Part shown: piece by piece, positions 8,562-17,046 of the stretch | How the letters are laid out: the number at the start of each line of letters is the position of its first letter | Numbering within the stretch: the stretch's first letter is position 1 | Assembly (NCBI RefSeq): GCF_042684865.1 | Contig: NZ_JBHUML010000002.1 | Coordinates: 558,001-622,000, forward strand | Length of the DNA: 64,000 nt | Direction: 5' to 3' | Source: Salibacterium lacus | Lineage (GTDB): Bacteria > Bacillota > Bacilli > Bacillales > Marinococcaceae | The notes under the pieces: model-generated | Seen by the model: the letters and a program-made list of their open reading frames with translations, nothing else | Database searches by the model: none | Told to the model about the DNA's origin: nothing | Translations under genes and position numbers: made by a program

Positions 8562-9830
8562 GTGATAAAAGTGGAAAAGCAGAAGCATATGCTGACAACA
8601 GAAGAATGGGTCGACCACCTTTGGGAAGAGGAGAAAACCTTTCTTCAGGAAATAGGAAGAATCCCAAGCGAAAGCGGCAATGAAAAGAGACTTCAGCTGT
8701 TTTTGGCGGATTACCTGGAAAACGAGCTGGGAATGGAGACGGCATGGTTCACCCCCGATATAAAGAAATTGTCCCGCCATCCCGGATTTTCCCCGGTGGA
8801 ATGGGGGTATGAGGGAAGTCCGAACGTCATCGGCACAGTGCGGGGAAAAGCCCCTTCAAAAGGAAAAAGTTTAATCTTTCAGGGCCATGTTGATGTCGTC
8901 AGTCCGGATCCGGTTTCGATGTGGTCCTGTGATCCGTGGGGGGCGCTTCAAAAAGATAACAAAATGTATGCCCGCGGCATTCTCGATATGAAAGCCGGAG
9001 TAACAGCCATGATTTTTGCCTATAAAGCTCTTCAAGCCGCCGGCTGTGAACCAGCATCTGATTTCATGATTCAGTGTGTCGTGGATGAGGAACGAACCGG
9101 CAACGGCGCTCTGGCCGCTCTGGAGGAAGGATACACAGCTGATGCGGCACTCATCCCCGAACCGTTTGGTCAAAACGCGTCGACAGCGCAGCTGGGCAGC
9201 ATCTGGTTCCGGATTACGCTGGAGACTGCTGAAGAAGTGAATGTGGCTGAAAAAGGCATGCTTTTTATGCAAACCCTGGAAGCGTATGAAAACGAAATCA
9301 ACCAACGCCGCAGACCAGCTTCTTTCAGTGACCATGAAAAACCGGTGGAAGTATGCATCGGCACCTTTAACTCTGGTGATTTCCCTTCCAACGTACCTAA
9401 AAAAGCTGTTCTTGAATGCCGCTGCGGAGTCTTTCCGGGTCATGATCCGGCAGACATGAAGGAGGAAGTGAAAGAGCGGATACTCACAGCAGCCCGGAAA
9501 GATTCCTGGCTTCAGCAGCATCCGCCGGATATCACTTTTTTCGGTTTCCATGCTGAAGGAATGGAAATAGAAAATGACCAAACCCATTTTTTCCATACTC
9601 TGGATGATGTTCACGAAAAAGTAACGAACACTCCTGCAGGCAGACAGGCCCTTCCCGTCACGACGGATGCCCGTTTTTTCAACCTCTATTATGATATCCC
9701 CGCCGTCTGTTACGGGCCGGACGGAGGTAATATTCACGGTGTGGATGAATGGGTTGATTTAGACACCATGAAAGAAGTGACAAAAGTGTATGCTGCATTT
9801 CTTGCAGACTGGTGCGGTGTTGTCAAATAA
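8562..9830 (+). CDS. M20-family metallopeptidase / deacylase (ArgE/DapE type)
   Basis: 422 residues. Zinc-binding motifs are in order: GHVDVVS (His109, Asp111), then RGILDMKAG with the bridging Asp142, then the catalytic and ligand glutamates in VDEERTGNG (about 176-177), and TDARFFN plus GPDGGNIHGVDEW near the C-terminus. The family hydrolyses amide bonds of N-acyl amino acids or small peptides in the cytoplasm; the exact substrate (acetylornithine, succinyl-diaminopimelate, dipeptide) is not decidable here. GTG 8562 and GTG 8571 are both possible starts; AAAGGGTGAT is best spaced for 8571. The stop codon sits inside a bidirectional terminator shared with the convergent cupin gene. Confidence 0.85.
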   Translation: MIKVEKQKHMLTTEEWVDHLWEEEKTFLQEIGRIPSESGNEKRLQLFLADYLENELGMETAWFTPDIKKLSRHPGFSPVEWGYEGSPNVIGTVRGKAPSKGKSLIFQGHVDVVSPDPVSMWSCDPWGALQKDNKMYARGILDMKAGVTAMIFAYKALQAAGCEPASDFMIQCVVDEERTGNGALAALEEGYTADAALIPEPFGQNASTAQLGSIWFRITLETAEEVNVAEKGMLFMQTLEAYENEINQRRRPASFSDHEKPVEVCIGTFNSGDFPSNVPKKAVLECRCGVFPGHDPADMKEEVKERILTAARKDSWLQQHPPDITFFGFHAEGMEIENDQTHFFHTLDDVHEKVTNTPAGRQALPVTTDARFFNLYYDIPAVCYGPDGGNIHGVDEWVDLDTMKEVTKVYAAFLADWCGVVK

Positions 9831-9869
9831 GAAGGAGAGCGGCAGATAACTTCCGCTCTCCTTCTTATT
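9826..9869. terminator. Bidirectional terminator between convergent genes
   Basis: Perfect 17-bp inverted repeat, AATAAGAAGGAGAGCGG at 9826-9842 pairing with 9853-9869. It contains the stop codons of both flanking genes. Confidence 0.85.
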
Positions 9870-10371
9870 CTTCATGCCACACCTCCAGTAAAGGACCTTC
9901 TGTTCCAAATACAGGATCCTGATCAGGAAGCGGCACCTCCTCGATGTCTTTCAGGACGCCGGGGCGCTCTTCCGGTGCTCCTATTTTCAGGTTGTAATCC
10001 ATTCCGAATGGATAGGCCCCGACCATTTCAAACTCAAAACTCGAACTCATTTCTTTGTGCCCGGTTCCGGCCGGCAGAACAACCACATCTCCTTTTTCAA
10101 GGTCAAATGTTGTGCCGTCTCTGCCGCCGAGTTTGATGGAAACTTGTCCATTCAGCACACCAAGAACTTCATGGGCGTTGCTGTGATAGTGATGATAGTC
10201 AAATACGCCGCCCACCCAGCTGTTTGTCCAATTATGGCGTTCAAACGCGGGACGGATATCGTTTGGGTCTTCGGCGAATACGCCGGAATAAAGAATAACG
10301 GGGAGGTGCTCATTGTTGGGAATTTCCCCGTCATCTTTAAACCGCATCGGTGTCACTTTTTGGTGCTTCAT
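9865..10371 (-). CDS. yjlB: Cupin-domain protein, YjlB-like
   Basis: 168 residues. Cupin motif 1 is visible as YHHYHSNAHEVLGVLNG, with the metal-binding His residues and Glu; motif 2 is G-D-V-V-V-L-P-A-G-T-G-H. The whole sequence, including the start V-T-P-M-R-F-K-D-D-G-E-I-P-N-N, matches my memory of B. subtilis YjlB, a protein of unknown biochemical function. Expected to be a cytoplasmic metal-binding beta-barrel. It ends inside the shared terminator. Confidence 0.8.
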   Translation of the reverse strand: MKHQKVTPMRFKDDGEIPNNEHLPVILYSGVFAEDPNDIRPAFERHNWTNSWVGGVFDYHHYHSNAHEVLGVLNGQVSIKLGGRDGTTFDLEKGDVVVLPAGTGHKEMSSSFEFEMVGAYPFGMDYNLKIGAPEERPGVLKDIEEVPLPDQDPVFGTEGPLLEVWHEE

Positions 10372-10419
10372 TGTTTTCTCTCTCCTTAAGAAAATAGTTC
10401 ACAGGGACTATTTCCTGTT

Positions 10420-10728
10420 TCACCGTGCATCAAACGGGTTATTTTTTGTATAACGGGATGCCGTATGAGCGAGGTCATCGTTTCCATATAAGGAGAGCAC
10501 ACCAAATAAGGTATCATCAGCAATCGTTTCAGATTCTTCTTTCGGAACGGTTAACGCCAATGCTTCTTTTAAAAGGGGATTGTCTTTCTGCTCCGGATAC
10601 GTCTTTGTATAGAGATCCAAAGCATCCAGATCCTTATTGACACACCACTGGGCAAAGACAAGAATCATCATTTTTTCGTCTTGTTTATAGCTTTCTATGA
10701 TCTGCTCTTCCATATCTTCGGGTTTCAT
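10420..10728 (-). CDS. Hypothetical small helical protein
   Basis: 102 residues, starting at an ATG preceded by AAAGGAGT on the minus strand. I do not recognise the family. It is acidic and apparently all-helical (E-D-M-E-E-Q-I-I-E-S-Y-K-Q-D-E at the start), with no membrane segment. It lies between the YjlB-like and HPr-like genes, all on the minus strand with gaps of 48 and 105 bases; a terminator separates it from the HPr-like gene. Confidence 0.7.
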   Translation of the reverse strand: MKPEDMEEQIIESYKQDEKMMILVFAQWCVNKDLDALDLYTKTYPEQKDNPLLKEALALTVPKEESETIADDTLFGVLSLYGNDDLAHTASRYTKNNPFDAR

Positions 10729-10796
10729 GATAGGACTCCTTTTTCTTCAGCATAACAGCTGCAGTGCCGTACCGCCAGCATGAAGAAAAAGCAATA

Positions 10797-10824
10797 AAAA
10801 AAGCAGCGCGGCAGCTGCTTTTTT
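10797..10824 (-). terminator. Terminator of the HPr-like gene
   Basis: AAAAAAGCAGC (10797-10807) pairs with GCTGCTTTTTT (10814-10824) around a 6-nt loop. Read on the minus strand it ends in a T-tract, 10 bases after the HPr-like stop. Confidence 0.85.
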
Positions 10825-10833
10825 CTGTAGACT

Positions 10834-11094
10834 TTACGCATGGGTGAATAAATGTTTGATATCCTGCACGGCCTGTCTGGAATCGTGTCCAATGGCGCGG
10901 AGTGTTACATTTTCGGAAGGACTCAGAAAAGAGGATAACCCTAAAATGCTTTTGCCGTTGACCGTTTTGCTCTCTGACTCCAGCACAATGTAACTTTCGT
11001 ATCGGTTGGCCCGGCTGGCTACCATTTTTACGTTGTCGAAATACGTCTTTTCCTCCAGCTGGATGGTGGCCGTGGATTCCAGTTTATTACTCAT
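10834..11094 (-). CDS. HPr-like protein without the phospho-accepting histidine
   Basis: 86 residues, the length of HPr and Crh. The second half is clearly HPr-like: TVNGKSILGLSSF matches the T-V-N-x-K-S-I-M-G region of HPr with the regulatory serine (Ser46 equivalent), and L-R-A-I-G-H-D-S-R-Q-A-V matches the final helix. The N-terminal phosphohistidine motif (H-A-R-P-A) is missing; the corresponding segment reads V-K-M-V-A-S-R-A-N-R-Y. It therefore cannot carry phosphate in the PTS relay, but it could be a regulatory partner like Crh (which has Gln in place of His15). Ribosome site AAAGGTGAT precedes ATG 11094. Confidence 0.75.
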   Translation of the reverse strand: MSNKLESTATIQLEEKTYFDNVKMVASRANRYESYIVLESESKTVNGKSILGLSSFLSPSENVTLRAIGHDSRQAVQDIKHLFTHA

Positions 11095-11496
11095 CGTATC
11101 ACCTTTCTTTTGTGTGATTTTTCAGGAAGGACGACCCTTCCATTGTTCAGGAAAATACCACCAGATACCGCAGGAAACGTTTCGACAATTACATGGTGAT
11201 CCCTCCTTTATCTGCACGCATACGACAGACGATATGCTTTATCTCCGGCATGTAGAATCAAAAAGGAAATGCACCCTTTTGTTCTTCTTATTATATAACA
11301 GAGCTTTTTCTTTATCTGCTTTGTTGTCACATAACCTTCCATAAAAACAAAGAACCGGAAGATTTTTTCTCATAATACTCGTTTGTTTGAAGAGGTTATG
11401 TGACAAAAGAAAAACGGAAATAAAAGAAAGCTGCTGTATTCATTTGGCGGAATACTTTTGTTCTATGCTATGATCAAGGAGATGGGAGAGGAGAAA
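11095..11496. other. Intergenic region between divergent HPr-like and ypcP genes
   Basis: About 400 bases with no convincing gene. It must hold the promoters of both flanking genes. The notable structure is a perfect 13-bp inverted repeat, TTGTCACATAACC at 11324-11336 and its complement at 11394-11406, 57 bases apart. Confidence 0.6.
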
Positions 11497-12393
11497 ATGA
11501 AAAATAACCACGTTCTGCTTATAGACGGCATGGCTCTTTTATTCCGAAGTTTTTATGCCACGTCGGTGTATGGAAATTATATGTATAACAACGAAAATGT
11601 TCCGACAAACGCCGTTTTCGGGATGCTGAAACATTTTCTGAAAGCGGTGGAGACGTTTCAGCCCAGCCATATCGTCTGCTGCTGGGATATGGGGAGTACG
11701 ACGTTTCGAACCTCTATGTATCCCGACTATAAGGCAAACCGCTCCAATCCGCCGGAGGAACTGATTCCACAGTTTGATATGGCAAAACAGGCGGTATCTG
11801 CTTTTAATGTTCCCAACATGGGAGTTCGTTCGTTTGAGGCTGATGACTGTATCGGCACGCTTGCCAAGCAGGCGGCACCTTCATCTAAGGTTACTGTTCT
11901 CACAGGCGACCAGGATCTTCTGCAGCTGATCGGTCCGTCTATCGACATTGCCGTCATGAAAAAAGGGCAGGGGCATTACGCTATGTTCAATGAAAACAAT
12001 ATGATGGAACAAAAAGGGTACCGGCCTGAACGTATCGTTGAGATGAAAGCTCTGATGGGAGATACTACCGATAATTACCCGGGTGTGAAAGGAATCGGCG
12101 AAAAAACGGCTCTGAAACTTCTGAACGAATATGGTACACTTGACACCCTGCTCGAACAAAGGGATGAACTGCCTCAAGGAATCAAAAACAAAATAGAAAC
12201 TCATCTGGACATGCTTCACCTTTCGAGAGAACTGGCCTCGATTCGTACGGATGCTCCAGTGGAATACAAAGAAAAGGAAGCCCTCTGGACGGCAGAGAAG
12301 GATCAGGCTGCTGCTGTTTTAACAAAAATGGGAGTAAACCTGTCCGTGGATGCTGCGTTTTTAGAAGGGCAAAGAAAGCAGGTTGAAAATTGA
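11497..12393 (+). CDS. ypcP: 5'-3' exonuclease, YpcP-like (Pol I N-terminal nuclease homologue)
   Basis: 298 residues, close to B. subtilis YpcP. Acidic metal-binding motifs of the PIN/FEN-like 5' nuclease are present: LLIDGMALLFR, CCWDMGSTTFR, R-S-F-E-A-D-D-C-I-G-T-L, VLTGDQDLLQL and MGDTTDNYPGVKGIGEKTA (the helix-three-turn clamp that binds DNA). It removes RNA/DNA flaps or primers during replication and repair. ATG 11497 is chosen because GGGAGAGGAG precedes it; TTG 11458 would add 13 residues without support. Its stop overlaps the next start (ATGA). Confidence 0.9.
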   Translation: MKNNHVLLIDGMALLFRSFYATSVYGNYMYNNENVPTNAVFGMLKHFLKAVETFQPSHIVCCWDMGSTTFRTSMYPDYKANRSNPPEELIPQFDMAKQAVSAFNVPNMGVRSFEADDCIGTLAKQAAPSSKVTVLTGDQDLLQLIGPSIDIAVMKKGQGHYAMFNENNMMEQKGYRPERIVEMKALMGDTTDNYPGVKGIGEKTALKLLNEYGTLDTLLEQRDELPQGIKNKIETHLDMLHLSRELASIRTDAPVEYKEKEALWTAEKDQAAAVLTKMGVNLSVDAAFLEGQRKQVEN

Positions 12394-13244
12394 TGAAACA
12401 TGGAATCATTGCAACAGCTTACGTAAGCAGAAAACAACAGAACGGTTATCTCGTGGAAGTGGAGGGAGCCGCGCTTGAACTTCCCGCTGCACAGGCCGTG
12501 CGCAGTCTTTCTGCCGGAGAGCATACCGACATTTTTATATATACCGATAAAAAAGGGCAGCCGGCTGCTACCATGCACCTGCCGGAGGTTACGGCGAACA
12601 CGTATGGATGGGCTGCGGCAGCCGAGGTGGTGCCCGAGCTTGGGGTGTTTGTGGACTTGAATCTTCCTCACGATATTCTCGTACCCAAAGATGATCTGCC
12701 GTTCATGAAAAATGTATGGCCGGAGGCCGGGGATCACCTGTATGTCATACTGAGCACAGATAAGCAGGGAAGGCTGCTGGCCAGAACCGCGGGAGAAGAG
12801 ACGATGCTCGAAACGGCCGCCCCGGCGCCGGAGTCTCTTATCAATCATAACCTTACCGGATGGGTATATCGTGCGGGCAAAGCAGGATCTTTCATCCGGA
12901 CCGAAAACGGACACCGTGCGTTTTTACATCCTACTCAGCGGATGAAAGAACCAAGAATGGGAGAACGGGTGGAAGTCCGTGTCGTTGACGTGAAGGAGGA
13001 TGGAACCATCAATGTGTCCATGTTTCCTGCCGCAGCAGAAAGCATGGACAAAGATGCCCATGCCATCATGCTGCATTTATCCAGAAACCGGGGAGAGATA
13101 CCTTTCAGTGATAAAAGCAGCCCGGAAGACATACAAAACACGTTTCAAATCAGCAAAGCGGCGTTCAAACGAGCCGTGGGACAGCTTTTAAAACAAGGAT
13201 TGATTGAACAAACCGATCAGGGTACAATCCGGACCAAAGAATGA
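12393..13244 (+). CDS. cvfB: CvfB-like S1 RNA-binding protein (YitL family)
   Basis: 283 residues. The family has tandem S1-type beta-barrels and a C-terminal winged helix. Visible here: an N-terminal barrel (GIIATAYVSRKQQNGYLVEV), a middle barrel with GVFVDLNLPHDILVPKDDLP, a third barrel ending G-T-I-N-V-S-M, and a terminal winged helix (IQNTFQISKAAFKRAVGQL). CvfB binds RNA and affects virulence and stress genes in staphylococci; the Bacillus homologue is YitL. It is coupled to ypcP through an ATGA overlap. Confidence 0.85.
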   Translation: MKHGIIATAYVSRKQQNGYLVEVEGAALELPAAQAVRSLSAGEHTDIFIYTDKKGQPAATMHLPEVTANTYGWAAAAEVVPELGVFVDLNLPHDILVPKDDLPFMKNVWPEAGDHLYVILSTDKQGRLLARTAGEETMLETAAPAPESLINHNLTGWVYRAGKAGSFIRTENGHRAFLHPTQRMKEPRMGERVEVRVVDVKEDGTINVSMFPAAAESMDKDAHAIMLHLSRNRGEIPFSDKSSPEDIQNTFQISKAAFKRAVGQLLKQGLIEQTDQGTIRTKE

Positions 13245-13313
13245 ACATCAAAACATTTCATAAAAACCTCCAGGTATCAAATACTGACTAAAAAGAGTAC
13301 CTGGAGGGATCGT

Positions 13314-14408
13314 ATGAAGATTGCCATTATGGGGGCGGGACTGTCCGGTTTAGCTTGTGCCTCCACGCTGGAGAAAAACGGCCTCACCGCCGATATTTTC
13401 GAAAAACGAAACCACGTTGGCGACCGATTCATAAACGGGGAAGCCTTTATGTCTTTTCTGACAAAACCGGTTGATGATGTCGTCCGGTATCTATCTGAAG
13501 AATTTCACTTGTATGTGAAGCCGGTTTCGGCTATCAGCCGTTTGTCCTTTTATTCCGAGAGGCAGAGCGCTGTGATAGAGGCGCACAGTGGATTCATTAC
13601 TCTGCGCGGCAGACACCGGCATGCGCTTGAACAGCAGCTGGCAGAACAGGTGAGCTCACGGGTGCATTATCACTCCGAACGAACGTATGAAGCCTTGCAG
13701 CAGGACTATACCCACGTCATTCTCGCCACAGGTGATGCTTCTTATGCAGCGAACCTCCGTAATTTCCAGGAGTATTTGTCGGTCTCTTTACAGGGATCCA
13801 TTCTAAAAGGAAATTTTGAACGGGACCACGTACGGATCTGGCTTGATAACAACATAGCACCGCAGGGGTATGCTTATCTTCTGCCGATTTCGTCAACAGA
13901 GGCCAACCTTGTCATGGCTTACCCGGATGCCGCTGCCGGATCGAAAGAACAGACCGAAAAACAATGGCAGCTGCTCCAGGATGCTGCCGGACAAGCATTA
14001 CAGCAGTCTCTCCACATTGAAGACCAATTTCAGATCAAAAACTACAAAATAGGGATGTGCCACTCCCCACGAATTGGTAATACGTTTTTTGCCGGTAACT
14101 GCTTTGGTTCCATTATGCCGTTTTTAGGTTTTGGACAGTTTGAATCCATTCTTACCGGTATATACGCGGCCTTCGATTTATGCGGATACGGAAGATACGA
14201 GGAGTTCACGAAGCCGTTACGAAAAAGTTTTCACGACTCCATGGTCCTCCGGCAGGGAATGGAGACACTAAGCAACGACGGCCTTGACTTTATCGTGAAA
14301 CAATTGAACAGCAGCATAGGAAAACGACTGTTCACCTCCAACCTTAATGTTATCCGGGCCGCAAGTATGCTGCTCCGTCCGTTTACCGGTGGACGAATCC
14401 GGAGATGA
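13314..14408 (+). CDS. FAD-dependent oxidoreductase (NAD(P)-binding Rossmann family)
   Basis: 364 residues. The N-terminus IAIMGAGLSGLACASTLEK is a dinucleotide-binding beta-alpha-beta motif, followed by D-I-F-E-K-R with the acidic residue that binds the FAD ribose. THVILATGD is the usual second FAD motif and GNCFGSIMPFLGFGQFES the C-terminal FAD contact. The arrangement recalls geranylgeranyl-reductase-type or monooxygenase-like flavoproteins; the substrate is unknown. Ribosome site TGGAGGG precedes the ATG. It converges on the Rieske-fusion flavoprotein, with a terminator between. Confidence 0.75.
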   Translation: MKIAIMGAGLSGLACASTLEKNGLTADIFEKRNHVGDRFINGEAFMSFLTKPVDDVVRYLSEEFHLYVKPVSAISRLSFYSERQSAVIEAHSGFITLRGRHRHALEQQLAEQVSSRVHYHSERTYEALQQDYTHVILATGDASYAANLRNFQEYLSVSLQGSILKGNFERDHVRIWLDNNIAPQGYAYLLPISSTEANLVMAYPDAAAGSKEQTEKQWQLLQDAAGQALQQSLHIEDQFQIKNYKIGMCHSPRIGNTFFAGNCFGSIMPFLGFGQFESILTGIYAAFDLCGYGRYEEFTKPLRKSFHDSMVLRQGMETLSNDGLDFIVKQLNSSIGKRLFTSNLNVIRAASMLLRPFTGGRIRR

Positions 14409-14439
14409 CAATGCCTTTTCTGCTCTTTAGTCATTAAAT

Positions 14440-14465
14440 AAGGCACCTCGATATCAAGGTGCCTT
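14440..14465. terminator. Bidirectional terminator
   Basis: AAGGCACCT (14440-14448) pairs with AGGTGCCTT (14457-14465) between two convergent flavoprotein genes. Confidence 0.75.
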
Positions 14466-14473
14466 CGTACAGG

Positions 14474-16036
14474 TTAATATCCGGAATTTTCACTGGTCCA
14501 ATTGTCGAGCATTGTATGAGGATGCTTTTGCAGCGGTTTTTCGGCAGGTCCTTCAATCACTTCGCCGGTGCAGGAAAAACGGGAGCCGTGACAGGGGCAG
14601 TCCCACGTGCGGTCCCCATGGTTCCATTCCACTTCACATCCCATATGCGTACACGTTGTATCGACAATGAAAAGCTCCCCATCTTTATCTTTGTAGGCTC
14701 CTTTCCGCTGCCCGTCTGCCATGAACACGGCGGCATCATCCCTTTCCAGCCCCTCGATGGAAGCAGAAGGCATCTCCAGTTTTCCCTTTATCAGATGTTT
14801 TGCAACATCCACGTTTTCTTTCAAAAAGTGCTTAATACTTGGATCAGCATAAAATCGTGCCGGAGTATACAGTTCACTATAGGGATTTTCTTTTTTCAGC
14901 ACGAGATCCCTCAGGAGAAGGGCGGCGCTGGTGCTGTTGGTCATGCCCCATTTGTTGAATCCGGAAGCGATGTACACGTCCGGCCGGGACGTTGTCACTT
15001 CGCCGACGTAAGGAACGTTATCTATTGTCGTTAAATCCTGGGCGGACCAGCGGTACAAAATCCGGGGATGATCAAAAAGATTTCCGGCAAACTGCTGGAG
15101 CGCCCGGTAATGATCAAGAGTGTTTCCACCCTGACCGCTTTTATGGTTTTCACCACCGATTAAAACCATTTCTTTTCCATCCATGGAGGCAGAGCGCAGG
15201 GACCGCACAGGGGCTCCTGCGCTTAAATACATACCTCCGGGGTACGTTGTATCAGTTTGGACAGCGAGTACGTAGGAGCGGTCCGCATGCATCCGTCCCG
15301 AATAAAAGCCTGTGCCTTCATAAAAAGGGAAGTGGGAGCAGCAGACAATCGAATCAGCGGTAACATGGCAGTCATTTTCTGTAATAACTGCTTCCTTCTG
15401 CTTTTCACGTGCAATGTTAACAGCTGTCGTTTGTTCGTAAATCCGGCCGCCGTGCTTCACGATTTCCTGAATAAGGTGCTTTACGTACTGTAAAGGGTGA
15501 AACCGGGCCTGTCCCGGCATGGCCAGAGCACTCTGCACGTTTAGTGATAACGGGATGCTGTCCTTCATGTCCGTGTCGATATGAAGCCTCCGGCAGGCAT
15601 CGTATTCTTTCTCAAGTCTGCGTGCGTCCTGGTCGGTTTCGGCATACAGGTACGCGGTCTCTGTCTGAAAATCACAGGTGATCTGCTGCTCTTTGATATT
15701 TTGTTTAATAAGCTCTAGCGCCTCGATCTGGGATTCATAATACAGCCGTGCCTTTGTTTTTCCCATGTGGTGGGTCAGTTCGTCATAAATCAGTCCGTGC
15801 TGGGCCGTGATCTTAGCGGTGGTACGGCCGGTCGTGCCGTTTAATACATAACCGGCTTCCAGTACAACAACGTCCAGTCCTTCCTTTATTAAAAGGGAAG
15901 CGGTAGTCAGCCCGGTTATTCCACCACCGACGACCACCACATCGGCAGCGGTATCTTCTTTCAGCTTCCCAAACGAAGGAAGGTCGGTATCATCTCTCCA
16001 GTAAGACTCTGTATGCTCCGGCAGCTGTGCAGCCAT
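14474..16036 (-). CDS. yhfW: FAD oxidoreductase fused to Rieske [2Fe-2S] domain, YhfW-like
   Basis: 520 residues. N-terminal DAO-type FAD domain (VVVVGGGITGLTTASLLIKEG, residues ~34-52) and a C-terminal Rieske domain with CTHMGCEVEW and CPCHGSRFSCTG, which provide the two Cys and two His ligands of the cluster. The size and fusion match B. subtilis YhfW. The substrate is unknown; electrons probably pass between flavin and the iron-sulfur centre within the chain. The ATG at 16036 is preceded by TGGAGGGAT on the minus strand. Confidence 0.88.
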   Translation of the reverse strand: MAAQLPEHTESYWRDDTDLPSFGKLKEDTAADVVVVGGGITGLTTASLLIKEGLDVVVLEAGYVLNGTTGRTTAKITAQHGLIYDELTHHMGKTKARLYYESQIEALELIKQNIKEQQITCDFQTETAYLYAETDQDARRLEKEYDACRRLHIDTDMKDSIPLSLNVQSALAMPGQARFHPLQYVKHLIQEIVKHGGRIYEQTTAVNIAREKQKEAVITENDCHVTADSIVCCSHFPFYEGTGFYSGRMHADRSYVLAVQTDTTYPGGMYLSAGAPVRSLRSASMDGKEMVLIGGENHKSGQGGNTLDHYRALQQFAGNLFDHPRILYRWSAQDLTTIDNVPYVGEVTTSRPDVYIASGFNKWGMTNSTSAALLLRDLVLKKENPYSELYTPARFYADPSIKHFLKENVDVAKHLIKGKLEMPSASIEGLERDDAAVFMADGQRKGAYKDKDGELFIVDTTCTHMGCEVEWNHGDRTWDCPCHGSRFSCTGEVIEGPAEKPLQKHPHTMLDNWTSENSGY

Positions 16037-16110
16037 GTTCCATCCCTCCAGTTTCTGTTCTGCTTTTAGTTTGGCAGAGAGGGGAAGGTTTTATGCCGGA
16101 TACCCCGATG

Positions 16111-16860
16111 TTAAGCAATTAACAGCCGGATACCGCCAAATACCGTCAACAGCATAATAATAACTCGAAACACCTGCTGCGGAATAAGGGGCAGAAACTT
16201 GATACCAAGAAACGTTCCTATCAGAATAGGGGGAACAAGCCAAAGGTTAAAGGTGAGCGATTCCACCGTAATCAATCCCAGGGCAGCATACATAGGAACC
16301 TTGATCAGGTTCACTGATATGAAAAACCATGCACCTGTCCCGATAAATTCCTGCTTTGGCAGGGCAAGCGCCAGTAAAAATATCGCCATTACGGGACCTG
16401 AGGCGTTACCAATCATCGTCGTAAAGCCGGCAAGGGTGCCCATTACCGCAACAAACCAGGTCGACTGTGGTATTTTGTCCGCCCAGGAGGTTTTCTGCCT
16501 GTCCCCGTAGAACTGAAGACTGATTAACAGCAGAATAAGAATGCCTAGTACGATTTCGAGCGGACGGCCCGTCTGCACATAAAACAGCATGATAAAGCCG
16601 GCAGCAAGTCCACCCAGCACCCACGGAAACATGTACAACAGCGTTTTCCAATTGACGCTCCGTCTGTAATACATGACCGCTATGATATCGGCAGTGATCA
16701 GCATCGGCAGCACGATGCCCAGGGATTCCCTTGCGGGGAAAATAGAAGCCATGACAGCCACTACAAAAATCCCCATCGTCGGAAGTCCCGTTTTGGAAAT
16801 TCCGATAAAAATGGAACAAATAATGACAACGATTATAGCTGTTACACTTAAGTCAAACAT
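16111..16860 (-). CDS. TauE/SafE-family sulfite/sulfonate exporter
   Basis: 249 residues with about eight membrane helices. The motif IGISKTGLP at residues 18-26 and the second-half GFTTMIGNASGPVMAIFLL are the paired half-repeats of the TauE/SafE (DUF81) family, which exports sulfite, sulfoacetate or related anions. ATG 16860 (ribosome site AGGAGGAT) is preferred; a start at 16944 would add an unrelated basic/aromatic stretch. Its closeness to the cysJI operon is suggestive for sulfur handling but 7 kb separate them. Confidence 0.85.
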   Translation of the reverse strand: MFDLSVTAIIVVIICSIFIGISKTGLPTMGIFVVAVMASIFPARESLGIVLPMLITADIIAVMYYRRSVNWKTLLYMFPWVLGGLAAGFIMLFYVQTGRPLEIVLGILILLLISLQFYGDRQKTSWADKIPQSTWFVAVMGTLAGFTTMIGNASGPVMAIFLLALALPKQEFIGTGAWFFISVNLIKVPMYAALGLITVESLTFNLWLVPPILIGTFLGIKFLPLIPQQVFRVIIMLLTVFGGIRLLIA

Positions 16861-16981
16861 ATGTATCCTCCTCCGACCGTTTATTTTACTACTGCAGCAG
16901 AAATCCGGAAAGCAAAAAGGATAAGCAGGGAACAGATTTGTCATAAAACGTTTTCATTTGTTGGAATATTTAAAATTAATT

Positions 16982-17008
16982 GTTTTGCATGCATCATGCA
17001 ACGGGTAT
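16982..17008 (+). promoter_or_regulatory. SigB-type promoter of katE
   Basis: GTTTTG (16982-16987), a 15-base spacer, and GGGTAT (17003-17008) fit the SigB consensus GTTTAA/GGGWAW. katE of B. subtilis is a known SigB regulon member, so position and target agree. Confidence 0.65.
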
Positions 17009-17046
17009 ATGGTGATAGACCATATTAGTTAAGGAGGCTGCACATA

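Noticed and set aside
11180..11215. On the minus strand AAAGGAGGG is followed by ATG-TAA, as if a small gene began at 11194.
   Set aside because: The ATG is followed at once by a stop. Other frames give short, unsupported peptides or need a frameshift.
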